Source of the DNA: JBAZGH01 sp041652935
Lineage (GTDB): Bacteria > Patescibacteriota > Patescibacteriia > Patescibacteriales > XYC2-FULL-47-12
DNA: 64,000 bases
Assembly: GCA_041652935.1 (NCBI GenBank)
Contig: JBAZGH010000001.1
Span: forward strand, 1 to 64,000
Direction of reading: 5' to 3'
A program made the translations under genes and the position numbers. Of the stretch, positions 8,899 to 18,440 are shown in pieces. The first letter of the stretch is position 1. Every line of letters begins with the position of its first letter. The notes below the pieces were generated by a model. That model was not told the DNA's origin, did not search any database, and saw nothing but the letters and a program-made list of their open reading frames with translations.

Positions 8899-9872
8899 TG
8901 AAGAAGATAAATATTTTAGGTAAAATAAATAAAGATAATTATCAGGAATTCAACGATTCTGACTTTTTAGGTTATGAAGTTTATTTAAAATCTCAGGATG
9001 ATTTTGAGCATTTACCGAAGATGACGCAACGATTAAATATTATATCAGTTCATCAGCCCAGCCGAAATTTTAATCTATGTTCAAATGATGAAGTTGGGAA
9101 AGAATCTTTTAATACAGTATTAAAAATGTTGGAATCACTTAACGCTGGCGGTTATCGAAAAATTGTAGTAGTTCATGGCGCTTTTTTCGATGAAGATGCT
9201 TCCAGTAAGCCAGATCATTTAAAAATTTTAGCAGAAAGAATAGATGAATTAGCGCAATTGTTTCCCAAGATTAAAATTACCCTAGAAAATGATGTTTGGT
9301 TTTTTAATCAAAGTAAAAACAAGCGGGCATTATTAGTTGAAGCAGATGATTTTTTAGAATTAAAAAAATATTTAAAAACCAATCTTTATATTACTTTAGA
9401 TTTTGAACATATTTGGATATCGTCTGTCTTCAAAAATTTTATTGATAATAGCCCGCAATTTTATTTTGAAATTAAAAATTTAGCAGATTTAGACAAACCA
9501 GAAGCAGCGGCTGTTAAAAAAGTATGGCTGGAATATTTGCAGAAAAATAAAAATAAAATGGATGATATGGCTTTAAAATTTTTAAAAGAATATGAAAAAT
9601 TAAAATCATCAATAATTAATTTTCATCTAAACGGTTCTAATATGCTTAAATATTGGTTTGATTCAAAAACATTTATTCCGCTTATAGGCGAGCATCTATG
9701 CATTAAAGATGTTGATGATATTTTAAATCACCAGCTTATTAAAAATAATATTAAAAATTTAACAGAACAAAGTGAAGCTAATTTAGTTTTAGAGATATGG
9801 CCTAGAAATACTAAACAATATGTTGTTGAATTAAAAAAATCAGGCCAGATAGCTAAAAAAATATATGCTTAA
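8898..9872 (+). CDS. TIM-barrel sugar isomerase/epimerase-like protein
   Basis: 324 residues from the ATG that overlaps the neuB stop (TGATG); a GTG one codon earlier is the alternative start. Predicted beta-strand ends carry a likely metal site: KIVVVHGAFFD, KITLENDVWF and YITLDFEHIW supply His, Glu, Asp and His. This matches the xylose isomerase-like/AP endonuclease 2 superfamily, which isomerises or epimerises sugars. NeuC (UDP-GlcNAc 2-epimerase) is not found in the window, so this protein could supply the amino-sugar precursor of NeuB, but that is inference. The C-terminal 100 residues are less typical of the family. Confidence 0.65.
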   Translation: MKKINILGKINKDNYQEFNDSDFLGYEVYLKSQDDFEHLPKMTQRLNIISVHQPSRNFNLCSNDEVGKESFNTVLKMLESLNAGGYRKIVVVHGAFFDEDASSKPDHLKILAERIDELAQLFPKIKITLENDVWFFNQSKNKRALLVEADDFLELKKYLKTNLYITLDFEHIWISSVFKNFIDNSPQFYFEIKNLADLDKPEAAAVKKVWLEYLQKNKNKMDDMALKFLKEYEKLKSSIINFHLNGSNMLKYWFDSKTFIPLIGEHLCIKDVDDILNHQLIKNNIKNLTEQSEANLVLEIWPRNTKQYVVELKKSGQIAKKIYA

Positions 9873-10506
9873 AAATAAAAAAAATATTATTATTATCGGC
9901 GCGGGTGAAAATGGGGAAGTAGCTTTAAATTGTTTGCTGCAGTACAAAAAAGAATGGAAATTCATTGGTTTTTTAGATGATACTTTTAGCAAGAATAAAG
10001 AGCAAAAAATAATTGGAAAAGTAAATGATTATAAAAAGTATAAAAATAGTTATTTTTATATTGCAATCGGCGATAATTCGGCTCGCCGAAAGGTATTTGA
10101 AAGTTTAAAAAAAGCCAATTGTTTTTTTATTAATTTAATTCATCCCAAAGCTTTTATTGAAAAAAATGTTTGTTTGGGAGAAAGCGTTTTCGTAGGAGCA
10201 AACGTTTATGTTAATATTAAGTGCGCTATTGGCGATAATACTATTATAAACAACGGTTGTATTATTGAACATCATAATACCATCGGGCAACATTGCCATT
10301 TAGCGCCCGGCGTAATTACCGGCGGAGGCGTGAAAATTAATAATAATGTTTTTATCGGACTAAACAGCGTAATTAGAGACCATGTTGAAATTAAAAATAA
10401 TGTTTCTATTGGAATGGGATCTGTGATTACAAAAGACATTTCTTCAGGATTATTAGTTCATAATAATTTACGAATAAAAAGTAAAAAATATGGGCAAGGA
10501 AATTAA
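9865..10506 (+). CDS. neuD: NeuD/PglD-type sugar O- or N-acetyltransferase
   Basis: 213 residues. The first 80 residues form a PglD_N Rossmann-like domain (IIIIGAGENGEVAL, FIGFLDD). The rest is a left-handed beta helix of hexapeptide repeats with IEHHNTIGQHCHLAPG, in which the first histidine corresponds to the catalytic base, and VFIGLNSVI and VSIGMGSVI near the acetyl-CoA site. Relatives acetylate sialic acids (NeuD) or UDP-4-amino sugars (PglD). It overlaps the preceding gene by 8 bases and the neuA gene by 17, which points to tight co-expression. Which amine or hydroxyl is acetylated is not determinable here. Confidence 0.85.
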   Translation: MLKNKKNIIIIGAGENGEVALNCLLQYKKEWKFIGFLDDTFSKNKEQKIIGKVNDYKKYKNSYFYIAIGDNSARRKVFESLKKANCFFINLIHPKAFIEKNVCLGESVFVGANVYVNIKCAIGDNTIINNGCIIEHHNTIGQHCHLAPGVITGGGVKINNNVFIGLNSVIRDHVEIKNNVSIGMGSVITKDISSGLLVHNNLRIKSKKYGQGN

Positions 10507-11191
10507 AAAAGCAAAAAATATTTGTTTAATCCCGGCTCGAGGGGGGTCTAAAAGAATTCCTAAAAAAAATATTATTGATTTTTGCGGCAAGCCTTTAATA
10601 GCGCGCACAATTGAGGTTGCCATAAAATCAAAATTATTTAAAGAAATATATATTAGTTCTGATTCGGAAGAAATTTTAAAAATAGCTAGTCGTTATAAAG
10701 TCAAACAAATAAGACGACCAGTCAAACTCGCCAGCAGTAGTGCATTATTGGAAAATGTCACCCTGCATTTATTAAATAATATTTCGGATAATTTTGATTA
10801 TTTATGTCTGTTGATGCCCAATTGCCCCCTGCGCCTTTCGGAAGATATAAAAAAATCATATAAAAAATTAATAAAATCAAAAGCGAATTGTTTAATGAGC
10901 GTGGTTGATTATCATTGGTTAAATCCTTTCTGGGTCATGCAGGAAAAAAATAATCATCTAAAAATGCTTTTTGGCAATAAATATTTTGTTAATAATTTTC
11001 AAAAATTGCCGCAAGATGTTTATTGCCCGACCGGCGTAGTACGCTGGGTCAAAATTAATAATTTTTTAAAAGAAAAAAAATATTATGGAAAAGATTTAAT
11101 AAAATATGAAGTGCCTTTTGAAAGAGGGGTTGACATTGATACTTATCAGGATTTAGAGCTAGCTAAGAAGTTTTATAAAATATTAAAATAA
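10490..11191 (+). CDS. neuA: CMP-nonulosonic acid cytidylyltransferase
   Basis: 233 residues. The N-terminal CTP-binding loop LIPARGGSKRIPKKN and the following DFCGKPLIARTIE are diagnostic for NeuA/PseF/LegF enzymes. CLLMPNCPLRLSEDI and FERGVDIDTYQDLELA match the metal and sugar-binding parts. The enzyme couples CTP to a nonulosonic acid to give the CMP-sugar donor. It overlaps neuD by 17 bases and sits three genes after neuB, so it most likely activates that product. A second, SpsF-like cytidylyltransferase at 21556 probably serves the other pathway. Confidence 0.88.
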   Translation: MGKEIKKAKNICLIPARGGSKRIPKKNIIDFCGKPLIARTIEVAIKSKLFKEIYISSDSEEILKIASRYKVKQIRRPVKLASSSALLENVTLHLLNNISDNFDYLCLLMPNCPLRLSEDIKKSYKKLIKSKANCLMSVVDYHWLNPFWVMQEKNNHLKMLFGNKYFVNNFQKLPQDVYCPTGVVRWVKINNFLKEKKYYGKDLIKYEVPFERGVDIDTYQDLELAKKFYKILK

Positions 11192-11209
11192 TCCATTTAA
11201 TTAAGAAGT

Positions 11210-11992
11210 ATGCCAAAAAAAATTAATGACGATAATTGGAAAATATGGGATGAATTTAATGTTTACGGTGATATTCTATATAAAAGAGCGATTGGCAAAA
11301 TAGAAGAGATGCAGTCAGCTAAAAGTATCTGTAAATTATTGCCGTCGTTTTATAAAAAGGGGATGAGTCTTTTGGATGTAGGGTGTGGAGCCGGGCATTA
11401 TTTGCGGAGTTTGCAGTTAAGATTAGATAAAAATATAAAATATACGGGTGTTGACGCTACCAAGAATTATATTAAGTTGGCCAAAAAAGCATTTGGTTCA
11501 AAAGCGAATTTTTTAACAGGCGACATTTTCAATTTGCCATTTAATGATAAAGCTTTTGATATTGTAATGTGTAATAATGTTATATTGCATTTACCGCCGC
11601 CGCCGACAAAAGCAATTTCAGAATTAATTCGAGTAGCTAAAAAATATATAGTTATTCGTACTGTTATTGGTGAAAGAAATTATATAATTAAAGAGGTCAG
11701 AAATTTTAATGAAGGGGCAAAGCTTAAAGTTAAAGATGAAGATTTAATCGGCAAAAATGGATATCCGCTTTCTTATAATTTTTTTAATATGTATACCACT
11801 GAATATTTAAAAGGTATCATTAATAGAATCGACAAAAATTTAGAGGTTAAGATTGTTTCTGATAATGAGTGGAAATCATTTAATAACAGAAAGATAGCCG
11901 GCGCTTTAGCTACTAAAGTTATTGACGGCAGGCAAGTTTCCGGAAATTTAATGCTTGACTGGAGATATATAATTGTAAAGAAAAAAATATAA
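11210..11992 (+). CDS. Class I SAM-dependent methyltransferase
   Basis: 260 residues. SAM motif I is LLDVGCGAGHYL, followed by motif II FTGDIF-like DIFNLPFND and motif III DIVMCNNVILHLPPPP. The first 40 residues and the last 60 have no obvious partner domain. Enzymes of this type in sugar loci methylate hydroxyls, amines or carboxyls. It lies 18 bases after neuA and 16 before an aminotransferase. Substrate unknown; modification of the first nonulosonic acid or another local sugar is inferred only from position. Confidence 0.75.
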   Translation: MPKKINDDNWKIWDEFNVYGDILYKRAIGKIEEMQSAKSICKLLPSFYKKGMSLLDVGCGAGHYLRSLQLRLDKNIKYTGVDATKNYIKLAKKAFGSKANFLTGDIFNLPFNDKAFDIVMCNNVILHLPPPPTKAISELIRVAKKYIVIRTVIGERNYIIKEVRNFNEGAKLKVKDEDLIGKNGYPLSYNFFNMYTTEYLKGIINRIDKNLEVKIVSDNEWKSFNNRKIAGALATKVIDGRQVSGNLMLDWRYIIVKKKI

Positions 11993-12008
11993 AATTTATT
12001 TATCGTTT

Positions 12009-13139
12009 ATGAAGTTAAAAGAGTATCCCATAGCCAGACCGTTTATTGGCAAGAAAGAGGAGGGGTATGTTTTGGAAGTTTTACGCTCCGGTGTTTTAAG
12101 CATGGGAAAAAAGATTGAAGAATTTGAAAAATTATTTGCCAAGCATATTAGAACTAAATATGCCTGCGCGGTATCCAGTGGAACTGCTGGTCTTCATCTA
12201 ATTATGATTGCAACGGATATTAAATCCGGAGATGAAGTAATTACCACTCCTTTTTCCTTTATAGCTTCAGCCAATTCTATTTTGTACGTTGGCGCTAAGC
12301 CGGTGTTTGTTGATATTAATCCTAATACATACAATATAGATGTTAATAAAATAGAAGAAAAAATTACCAAAAAAACTAAAGCTATTTTGGTGGTGCATAT
12401 TTTTGGGCAAACAGCTGACATGAAGCCAATAAAAGCTATTGCCAAAAAATATAAGCTCAAAATTATTGAAGATGCCTGCGAGTCAATCAGCGCTTCTTAT
12501 GATGGCCAACAGGCCGGAACCTTCGGCGAGTCAGCGGTATTTGCTTTTTATCCCAACAAGCAATTAACTACCGGAGAAGGCGGTATGATAGTTACAAATA
12601 AAAAGAAAATTTACGATTTATGCGTAAGCTTGCGCAACCAAGGGCGGGCAAAAAATATGCAATGGCTTGACCATGAATATTTAGGTTATAATTATCGCAT
12701 GGATGAAATGAGCGCGGCAGTAGGATTGGCTCAACTGGAAAAAATAAATTGGATGATTGCCGAACGTCGTAAAATCGCAAAATGGTATAATAAATATTTA
12801 TCTTCTTATACTGATTTAGTACAGTTGCCGATAACCGCTAAGGGAAATAAACATAGCTGGTTCGTATATGTGATCAAATTAGTGCCAAAAAATATTAATC
12901 GGAATAAAATTATAAATCAATTGAAACTTAAAAAAATTTATACTAAGCTCTATTTACCAGCAATTCATTTATTTGATTTTTATAGAAAGTTGCATGGTTA
13001 TAAAAGGGGGGATTTTCCACAAACCGAAAAAGCCGCTGATGTATGCCTAGCCTTGCCTTTTTATATCGGCTTAAAGGAAAAAGATGTAAAATATATCGTT
13101 GATCAGTTATTAATCATTATAAAAAAATATGAAAAATAA
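12009..13139 (+). CDS. DegT/DnrJ/EryC1 PLP sugar aminotransferase
   Basis: 376 residues, a normal length for the family. VSSGTAGLHL binds the PLP phosphate, EDACES supplies D155 for the pyridine nitrogen, and FYPNKQLTTGEGG supplies K184 for the Schiff base. Such enzymes aminate UDP-4-keto-6-deoxy sugars. The gene overlaps the dehydratase at 13129 by 11 bases. The pair dehydratase plus aminotransferase would make a UDP-4-amino-4,6-dideoxy sugar, parallel to the PseB/PseC pair at 17445-19549. This one probably feeds the NeuB/NeuD branch. Confidence 0.88.
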   Translation: MKLKEYPIARPFIGKKEEGYVLEVLRSGVLSMGKKIEEFEKLFAKHIRTKYACAVSSGTAGLHLIMIATDIKSGDEVITTPFSFIASANSILYVGAKPVFVDINPNTYNIDVNKIEEKITKKTKAILVVHIFGQTADMKPIKAIAKKYKLKIIEDACESISASYDGQQAGTFGESAVFAFYPNKQLTTGEGGMIVTNKKKIYDLCVSLRNQGRAKNMQWLDHEYLGYNYRMDEMSAAVGLAQLEKINWMIAERRKIAKWYNKYLSSYTDLVQLPITAKGNKHSWFVYVIKLVPKNINRNKIINQLKLKKIYTKLYLPAIHLFDFYRKLHGYKRGDFPQTEKAADVCLALPFYIGLKEKDVKYIVDQLLIIIKKYEK

Positions 13140-14181
13140 ATTATTAAATGAATTTAAAGGTAAGCGAATTTTAGTGACTGGTGGAACAGGCTCTATCGGA
13201 TCAACAATTGTTAAAGAGCTTTTAAAGTACCGACCGCGCCAAATTCGTATTTTTAGTCGTGATGAAACCAAGCAATTTGAATTAATGCATCAAATTAGTT
13301 CCTCAGTCCCAGTTAATTTTTTAATTGGTGATGTGCGGGATAAAGACCGTTTAAGCATGGCGATGGAAAATATTGATATTGTTTTTCACGCGGCAGCGCT
13401 TAAGCACGTAACGGCTTGCGAAAGAAATCCCTTCGAAGCGATGAAAACTAATGTTCAAGGGACGCAGAATATGATTGATTGCGCCTTTGCCAATAAGGTT
13501 GATAAAGTGATCGTGATTTCCACTGATAAAGCAACCGACCCGGCTAATGTGATGGGGTGCACCAAACTTTTAGCTGAAAAAATGGTTTTAGCCAGCTTCT
13601 TTTATAAAGGGAACAAAAATACTAAAATTTGCTGTGTTCGGTTCGGCAATGTTTTAGGTTCTCGTGGTTCAGTAGTCCCTTTATTTATTAATCAAATAAA
13701 ACGTAATCAGCCAGTTACCATTACTGACCCCAACATGACCAGATTTTTCATGTCTATTGAACAAGCGGTTCAATTGGTATTTAAATCCGCTGTTATGACA
13801 AAAAATTGTGAAATTTTTGTATTAAAAATGCCGGTAATAGCCATTAAAGATCTAGCTAAAGCTGTTATTGAAATTTTTCAAGAAAAAAATAAAATTAAGT
13901 TAAATATCCCCATTAAAATTATTGGAAAAAGGGGAGGTGAACGGATTTACGAAAAGCTTTTAACCGCAGAGGAATCGTTGGGAGCGCTAGAGACAGATGA
14001 GATGTTTATCGCTCTCCCAAGTTTAATAGATCCAAAACCGGGATATGAATTTTTAAAAGACAATTATTATCCTGGCGCCAAGAAAGCCAAAATAGGGGAA
14101 TACTTATCAAAAGATATTAAAAAAATGCCAATTAAAAAAATTAAGGAATTATTATTATCTAATAAAGATTTAGATTTTTAA
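13129..14181 (+). CDS. UDP-N-acetylhexosamine 4,6-dehydratase, CapD/FlaA1-like
   Basis: 350 residues. The NAD(P) loop GGTGSIG is at about 18-24 and ISTDKATDPANVMGCTKLLAE holds the catalytic region. In the YxxxK position the tyrosine is a methionine (MGCTK), as is known for the WbpM/CapD branch of extended SDR dehydratases, so this is not a defect. FGNVLGSRGSVVP and PDMTRFFMS-type (NMTRFFMS) elements complete the family pattern. It removes water from UDP-GlcNAc to give a 4-keto-6-deoxy sugar for the aminotransferase encoded just upstream. It lacks the membrane part of full CapD and is the soluble form. Confidence 0.85.
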   Translation: MKNKLLNEFKGKRILVTGGTGSIGSTIVKELLKYRPRQIRIFSRDETKQFELMHQISSSVPVNFLIGDVRDKDRLSMAMENIDIVFHAAALKHVTACERNPFEAMKTNVQGTQNMIDCAFANKVDKVIVISTDKATDPANVMGCTKLLAEKMVLASFFYKGNKNTKICCVRFGNVLGSRGSVVPLFINQIKRNQPVTITDPNMTRFFMSIEQAVQLVFKSAVMTKNCEIFVLKMPVIAIKDLAKAVIEIFQEKNKIKLNIPIKIIGKRGGERIYEKLLTAEESLGALETDEMFIALPSLIDPKPGYEFLKDNYYPGAKKAKIGEYLSKDIKKMPIKKIKELLLSNKDLDF

Positions 14182-14197
14182 AATATTAAAAATTACT

Positions 14198-15991
14198 ATG
14201 TTTAGTATGTTCAAAAAATTATTTAATGCAGCCAAAATTTTTAAGCGCGCTTTCGGCCAACATAAGAAAGTTTTAGTGCTATTATTTTTCTTAAGTTTTT
14301 TAAACAGTATTTTAGAAGGAGTCGGAATTAGCGCCTTAATACCTTTCTTTTCTTTTATTGGGCATAATCAGTTTGGCAACACTGATTTAATTTCGCGATC
14401 AATAGAGAATTTTTTTATTTATTTACATATCCCATTTACTCTAAAATTTTTATTAATTTTTGTCTTATCCCTCTTTATATTGAAAGCAATTGTATTATTT
14501 TTTACTAATTTTATAGCTGCTTTAGTTACTACTAGTTATGAAAAAAATTTACGCAGCAATTTATTTAAGCTGACCCTATATGATTCATGGCCGCATTTAA
14601 TCAAACAAAAAGTCGGGCATTTGGATCAATTGCTAGTTACTGACATAAACTGCAGCTCTAGTTTAATTTCCAGTATAGTTACCGGAGCGTTGATGTTTAC
14701 TAAATTAGTCGTCTATGTTTTAGTGGCTATAAATTTATCAATACCAATAACGCTTTTTGCTTTAATTTTAGGTCTGCTCACTTTTTTTATTTTTAAGCCG
14801 TTTTTTTATAAAAATCAAATTATGTCGCGTCGGGCATCTAATATGTATAAAGATTTAGCCCATTTTGTGAATGAGAATATAATTGGCATGAAAACCGTTA
14901 AATCAATGTTTGTGGAAAAATCAGTTATTGAGCGAGGGAAAAAATATTTTGAAGAACTTAGAAGTGTTAATCTTAAAGTAGCCGTCAGTCGGCATATTAC
15001 CCACGCCTTAATGCAGCCGATTGGTTTTATTTTTATTATAGCGATATTCTCTTTTTCCTATAAAACTAATATTTTTAATTTTGCTTCTTTCGTTGTTATA
15101 GTATATGCTATTAATCAGATTTTTACTCAAATCCAGTCCGGTCAGGCGCATTTACATGGCATGATTTCATCAGCTCCATATCTAATGAATATAATAAACT
15201 ATCAAGAAATTGCTCGACAAAATATTGAAGAAGACAAAGGGAATAAAAAGTTTGTTTTTAATAATAATTTAGAACTCGCAGATGTTAATTTTAGTTACAA
15301 TTCCAACCAAGAGACCTTAAGACATATAAATTTATTAATCAAAAAAGGAGATATGATTGGTTTAGTCGGCCATTCGGGTGCTGGCAAAACAACAATGGTT
15401 GACTTGCTGTTGAGACTTTTTCAACCTGATAGTGGAAATATTTTGTTAGATGGAAGTAATATTAATGATTTTAGCTTAAGAGAATGGCGAACAAATGTCG
15501 GCTATGTGTCTCAAGATATTTTTTTATTAAATGATACGATTGAAAATAATATTAAATTTTATAACAATAGTTTAACTAAAAAAGAAGTAGAAAAATTTGC
15601 TAAAATTGCTAATATTTTTGATTTTGTTTCAAGTTTGCCAGATAAATTTTCGGCAGTTATTGGTGAAAGAGGAATATTGTTGTCCGGAGGGCAAAGACAG
15701 CGCATTATTTTAGCTAGAATTCTAGCGAAAAATCCTAAAATTTTAATTTTAGATGAAGCAACCAGCGCTTTAGATAATGAATCAGAAATTCAGATTCAGA
15801 AAGCGATAGAAAATTTAAAGGGAAAAATTACAGTTTTAGCCATTGCTCATAGATTGACAACAGTTAAAAATTGCGATCGAATTATTGTTTTAAAAGATGG
15901 AGAAATAATTGAAAATGGAGAGCCGAAAGAATTACTCAATAACAAAAATTCTGCTTTTTATGAGATGTATAATATAAAAAATAATAGTTGA
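14198..15991 (+). CDS. ABC transporter, fused membrane and ATPase (MsbA/PglK flippase type)
   Basis: 597 residues. Six helices fill residues 25-310. The ATPase has Walker A GHSGAGKTT (391-399), signature LSGGQ (495-499), Walker B ILILDEATSALD (515 on) and an H-loop AIAHRL. Homodimeric exporters of this build include MsbA and the lipid-linked oligosaccharide flippase PglK. In the middle of a glycan operon, flipping of the finished lipid-linked glycan is the likeliest job. No O-antigen flippase Wzx or Wzm/Wzt pair is seen, which supports this. Drug or peptide export cannot be excluded. Confidence 0.8.
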   Translation: MFSMFKKLFNAAKIFKRAFGQHKKVLVLLFFLSFLNSILEGVGISALIPFFSFIGHNQFGNTDLISRSIENFFIYLHIPFTLKFLLIFVLSLFILKAIVLFFTNFIAALVTTSYEKNLRSNLFKLTLYDSWPHLIKQKVGHLDQLLVTDINCSSSLISSIVTGALMFTKLVVYVLVAINLSIPITLFALILGLLTFFIFKPFFYKNQIMSRRASNMYKDLAHFVNENIIGMKTVKSMFVEKSVIERGKKYFEELRSVNLKVAVSRHITHALMQPIGFIFIIAIFSFSYKTNIFNFASFVVIVYAINQIFTQIQSGQAHLHGMISSAPYLMNIINYQEIARQNIEEDKGNKKFVFNNNLELADVNFSYNSNQETLRHINLLIKKGDMIGLVGHSGAGKTTMVDLLLRLFQPDSGNILLDGSNINDFSLREWRTNVGYVSQDIFLLNDTIENNIKFYNNSLTKKEVEKFAKIANIFDFVSSLPDKFSAVIGERGILLSGGQRQRIILARILAKNPKILILDEATSALDNESEIQIQKAIENLKGKITVLAIAHRLTTVKNCDRIIVLKDGEIIENGEPKELLNNKNSAFYEMYNIKNNS

Positions 15992-15996
15992 TTTAT

Positions 15997-17436
15997 ATGA
16001 AGATATTTGTAATTTGGCCATTTAAAGAATCGGAAATATCCATTTTATTTTCAGAACTAGAAAAAAATGGTCATGAAGTTGTGTATTGGGTGGGTCTTAA
16101 AGAGGGCGAGAAATATAAACCTACCGGAGCTGTTTTTCATGATCATAATGACGCCTGGGTTGGATTGCCGTCCAAAGAAGTGGATGCTTCTTCTTTTGTG
16201 CCGCCGGACGAGGAATTATTAAAAAAGCTTCATAAGACTGAGTCGTATCTTTTAACTATGATGAATAAGCGATATTATTATATGTCAGTAGATGAACGTA
16301 AACATTTTTATTATAATATGTTGCAGTACTGGAAAGGTGTAATTGACAAATACAAACCTGATTTAATTATTTTTCCAACCATACCCCATACTGTCTATAA
16401 TTATTTAATTTATGAATTAGCCATACTGTTTAATATTAAGACAGTCATGTTTGAGGATATCCAGGTAGGAGAAAGAATATTATTATATAATATTTGGGAA
16501 GAGGGTTGTTTGGATTTGAAAAAAAAATTAATTATGAATAAAGATAAAATATTTTTATTAACAGATTTAAGTAGTGATTTACAAGAATATTTTAATTTAC
16601 AGACTAAAGACGGAAGAGGCGATGCCACTCCTCCTTATATGTCGCATTATAAAAAGGTTTATACCGGCGTTAATTTTTTTAGGCATAAATTCAAGATTAT
16701 TATTAATGCCATTAAAAATGGATCAATTTTAAAAAGAGTTTTAGATTTTATAGTCAAAATTAAAAAAAATCCACAAAAAGAATACAATAAATTACAAATA
16801 AAGCCTGACTACAGCAAGAGCTTTGTTTATATTGCTCTTTGTTATCAACCTGAGCGCACTACTAGTCCACAAGGAGGAGTATTTGTGGATCAAATACTAA
16901 TGATAGAAACACTATCTGCTGCGTTACCAGAGGGTTGGGTATTATATGTAAAAGAACATCCATCGCAAATGTGGCTTAATGGCTTGAACTATTCTAGTTG
17001 TCGCTATGAAGGATATTACAAGAGGATTGCGCAGTTAAAAAATACTCATATTATTCCTGTGGAAACTAATTCATTTGAATTAATAAAAAAATCTCAAGCA
17101 GTAGCGACAGTTACTGGGACAGTTGGCTGGGAAGCGGCTCTTCGGATGAAGCCAGCAATTATTTTCGGTTATGCGTGGTACCATGATTGTCCGGGAATAT
17201 TTAGAGTTAATAGCGCCCAGACTTGCCGCCAAGTTTTTTCGGATATAACTAATGGATTTTCTATTAGAAAGCAAGATATTATAAATTACCTTAAGAGCAT
17301 AGATAATGTTGCGGTCAATAGCCAAATAGATAGAATTTCAGGTTCGATATTACGGCCATCAAAATTATCGAATTCAGAAATGATGACTAATATTACAAAA
17401 GCAATTATTAAAAATATAAAAAAAATTATTAATTAA
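15997..17436 (+). CDS. Capsule polysaccharide biosynthesis-like protein, second copy
   Basis: 479 residues from the ATG at 15997; a TTG at 15988 overlapping the previous stop is a poorer start. Counting from that TTG, CYQPERTTSPQGG (285-297), KEHP (322-325) and TGTVGWEA (376-383) match the motif set of the protein at 5973-7490. The N-terminal half (FVIWPFKESE, GLKEGEKYKP) differs, so this is a paralogue, not a recent duplicate. The family is used for capsule and surface glycan assembly, and a GT-B sugar transfer role is likely. Its place directly after the ABC transporter and before PseB ties it to the nonulosonic acid glycan. The linkage formed is unknown. Confidence 0.65.
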   Translation: MKIFVIWPFKESEISILFSELEKNGHEVVYWVGLKEGEKYKPTGAVFHDHNDAWVGLPSKEVDASSFVPPDEELLKKLHKTESYLLTMMNKRYYYMSVDERKHFYYNMLQYWKGVIDKYKPDLIIFPTIPHTVYNYLIYELAILFNIKTVMFEDIQVGERILLYNIWEEGCLDLKKKLIMNKDKIFLLTDLSSDLQEYFNLQTKDGRGDATPPYMSHYKKVYTGVNFFRHKFKIIINAIKNGSILKRVLDFIVKIKKNPQKEYNKLQIKPDYSKSFVYIALCYQPERTTSPQGGVFVDQILMIETLSAALPEGWVLYVKEHPSQMWLNGLNYSSCRYEGYYKRIAQLKNTHIIPVETNSFELIKKSQAVATVTGTVGWEAALRMKPAIIFGYAWYHDCPGIFRVNSAQTCRQVFSDITNGFSIRKQDIINYLKSIDNVAVNSQIDRISGSILRPSKLSNSEMMTNITKAIIKNIKKIIN

Positions 17437-17444
17437 AATTTTAT

Positions 17445-18440
17445 ATGTTAGATTTTTTAAAAGATAAAACTATTTTAGTAACCGGAGGAACTGGCTCTTT
17501 TGGCAAAAATTTTGTTAAGTATTTATTAAAAAATTCTGAGGTAAAAAAAATTATTATTTTTAGTCGTGATGAATTAAAACAATCACAAATGCAGGCGGAA
17601 TTAAATAGAGATGATATATTGCGTTTTTTTGTTGGTGATGTGCGTGATTTAGGGCGTTTACAAAGAGCGTTCCGTGGCGTGGATATTATCATCCATGCCG
17701 CCGCGCTTAAACAAGTGCCGACTTTAGAATATAATCCATTTGAAGCTGTTAAAACAAATATTCTTGGAAGTCAAAATGTTATTGATGCCGCCATAGATCA
17801 AAAAGTGGAAAAAGTAATATTAATATCCACAGATAAGGCGGCCCAGCCAGCTAATTTATATGGATCCACCAAGCATTGCGCGGAAAGGCTATTCGTTAGT
17901 GGTAATTCTTATGCCAACAGACAAACTAAATTTTCCTGCGTGCGTTATGGCAACGTAATCGGTAGCCGCGGAAGTATTATTGAAACTTTATTAAAAAAGG
18001 CTTCGCAAGAAAAAATATCAATTACCGATGAGCGGATGACTAGATTTTGGATTACGCTTGAGCAGAGTTTTGAATTAGTAATATTTGCCTTAGCTAATAT
18101 GGGGGGTGGAGAAATTTTTATTCCCAAAATACCAAGTATGAAATTAGTAGATATTTTTGACTCCATTGCGCCGAATGCGAGAAGAGAAATTATTGGTATT
18201 CGACCGGGGGAAAAATTACATGAAGTTTTACTGACATTAGAAGAAGCCAGGCATGCGGTCGATTTTGGGGAGGTTTTTATTATTTTACCTGAATATAATT
18301 TTTTTAATGTTGGCATGTTTGATAAATACTTTAAAACAGGAAAAGAATTAGATTTAAACTTTATTTATGCCAGTGACAATAATAATAATTGGTTGACTAA
18401 GGATGAATTAATAAAAATTATTAATAATCAATCTAAATGA
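17445..18440 (+). CDS. pseB: UDP-N-acetylglucosamine 4,6-dehydratase, 5-inverting
   Basis: 331 residues, the standard PseB length. GGTGSFG (14-20) binds NADP, and ISTDKA (D130, K131) with YGSTK (Y139, K143) form the active site. HAAALKQVPTLEYNP and RYGNVIGSRGS match PseB closely. The enzyme dehydrates UDP-GlcNAc and inverts C5, the first step of pseudaminic acid synthesis. The next gene, overlapping by 4 bases, encodes the PseC aminotransferase. Compared with the dehydratase at 13129 it keeps the tyrosine, so the two represent different branches. Confidence 0.9.
   Translation: MLDFLKDKTILVTGGTGSFGKNFVKYLLKNSEVKKIIIFSRDELKQSQMQAELNRDDILRFFVGDVRDLGRLQRAFRGVDIIIHAAALKQVPTLEYNPFEAVKTNILGSQNVIDAAIDQKVEKVILISTDKAAQPANLYGSTKHCAERLFVSGNSYANRQTKFSCVRYGNVIGSRGSIIETLLKKASQEKISITDERMTRFWITLEQSFELVIFALANMGGGEIFIPKIPSMKLVDIFDSIAPNARREIIGIRPGEKLHEVLLTLEEARHAVDFGEVFIILPEYNFFNVGMFDKYFKTGKELDLNFIYASDNNNNWLTKDELIKIINNQSK

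Noticed and set aside
13129..14181. Missing catalytic tyrosine in the CapD-like dehydratase as a defect
   Set aside because: Methionine in this place is normal for the WbpM/CapD branch.
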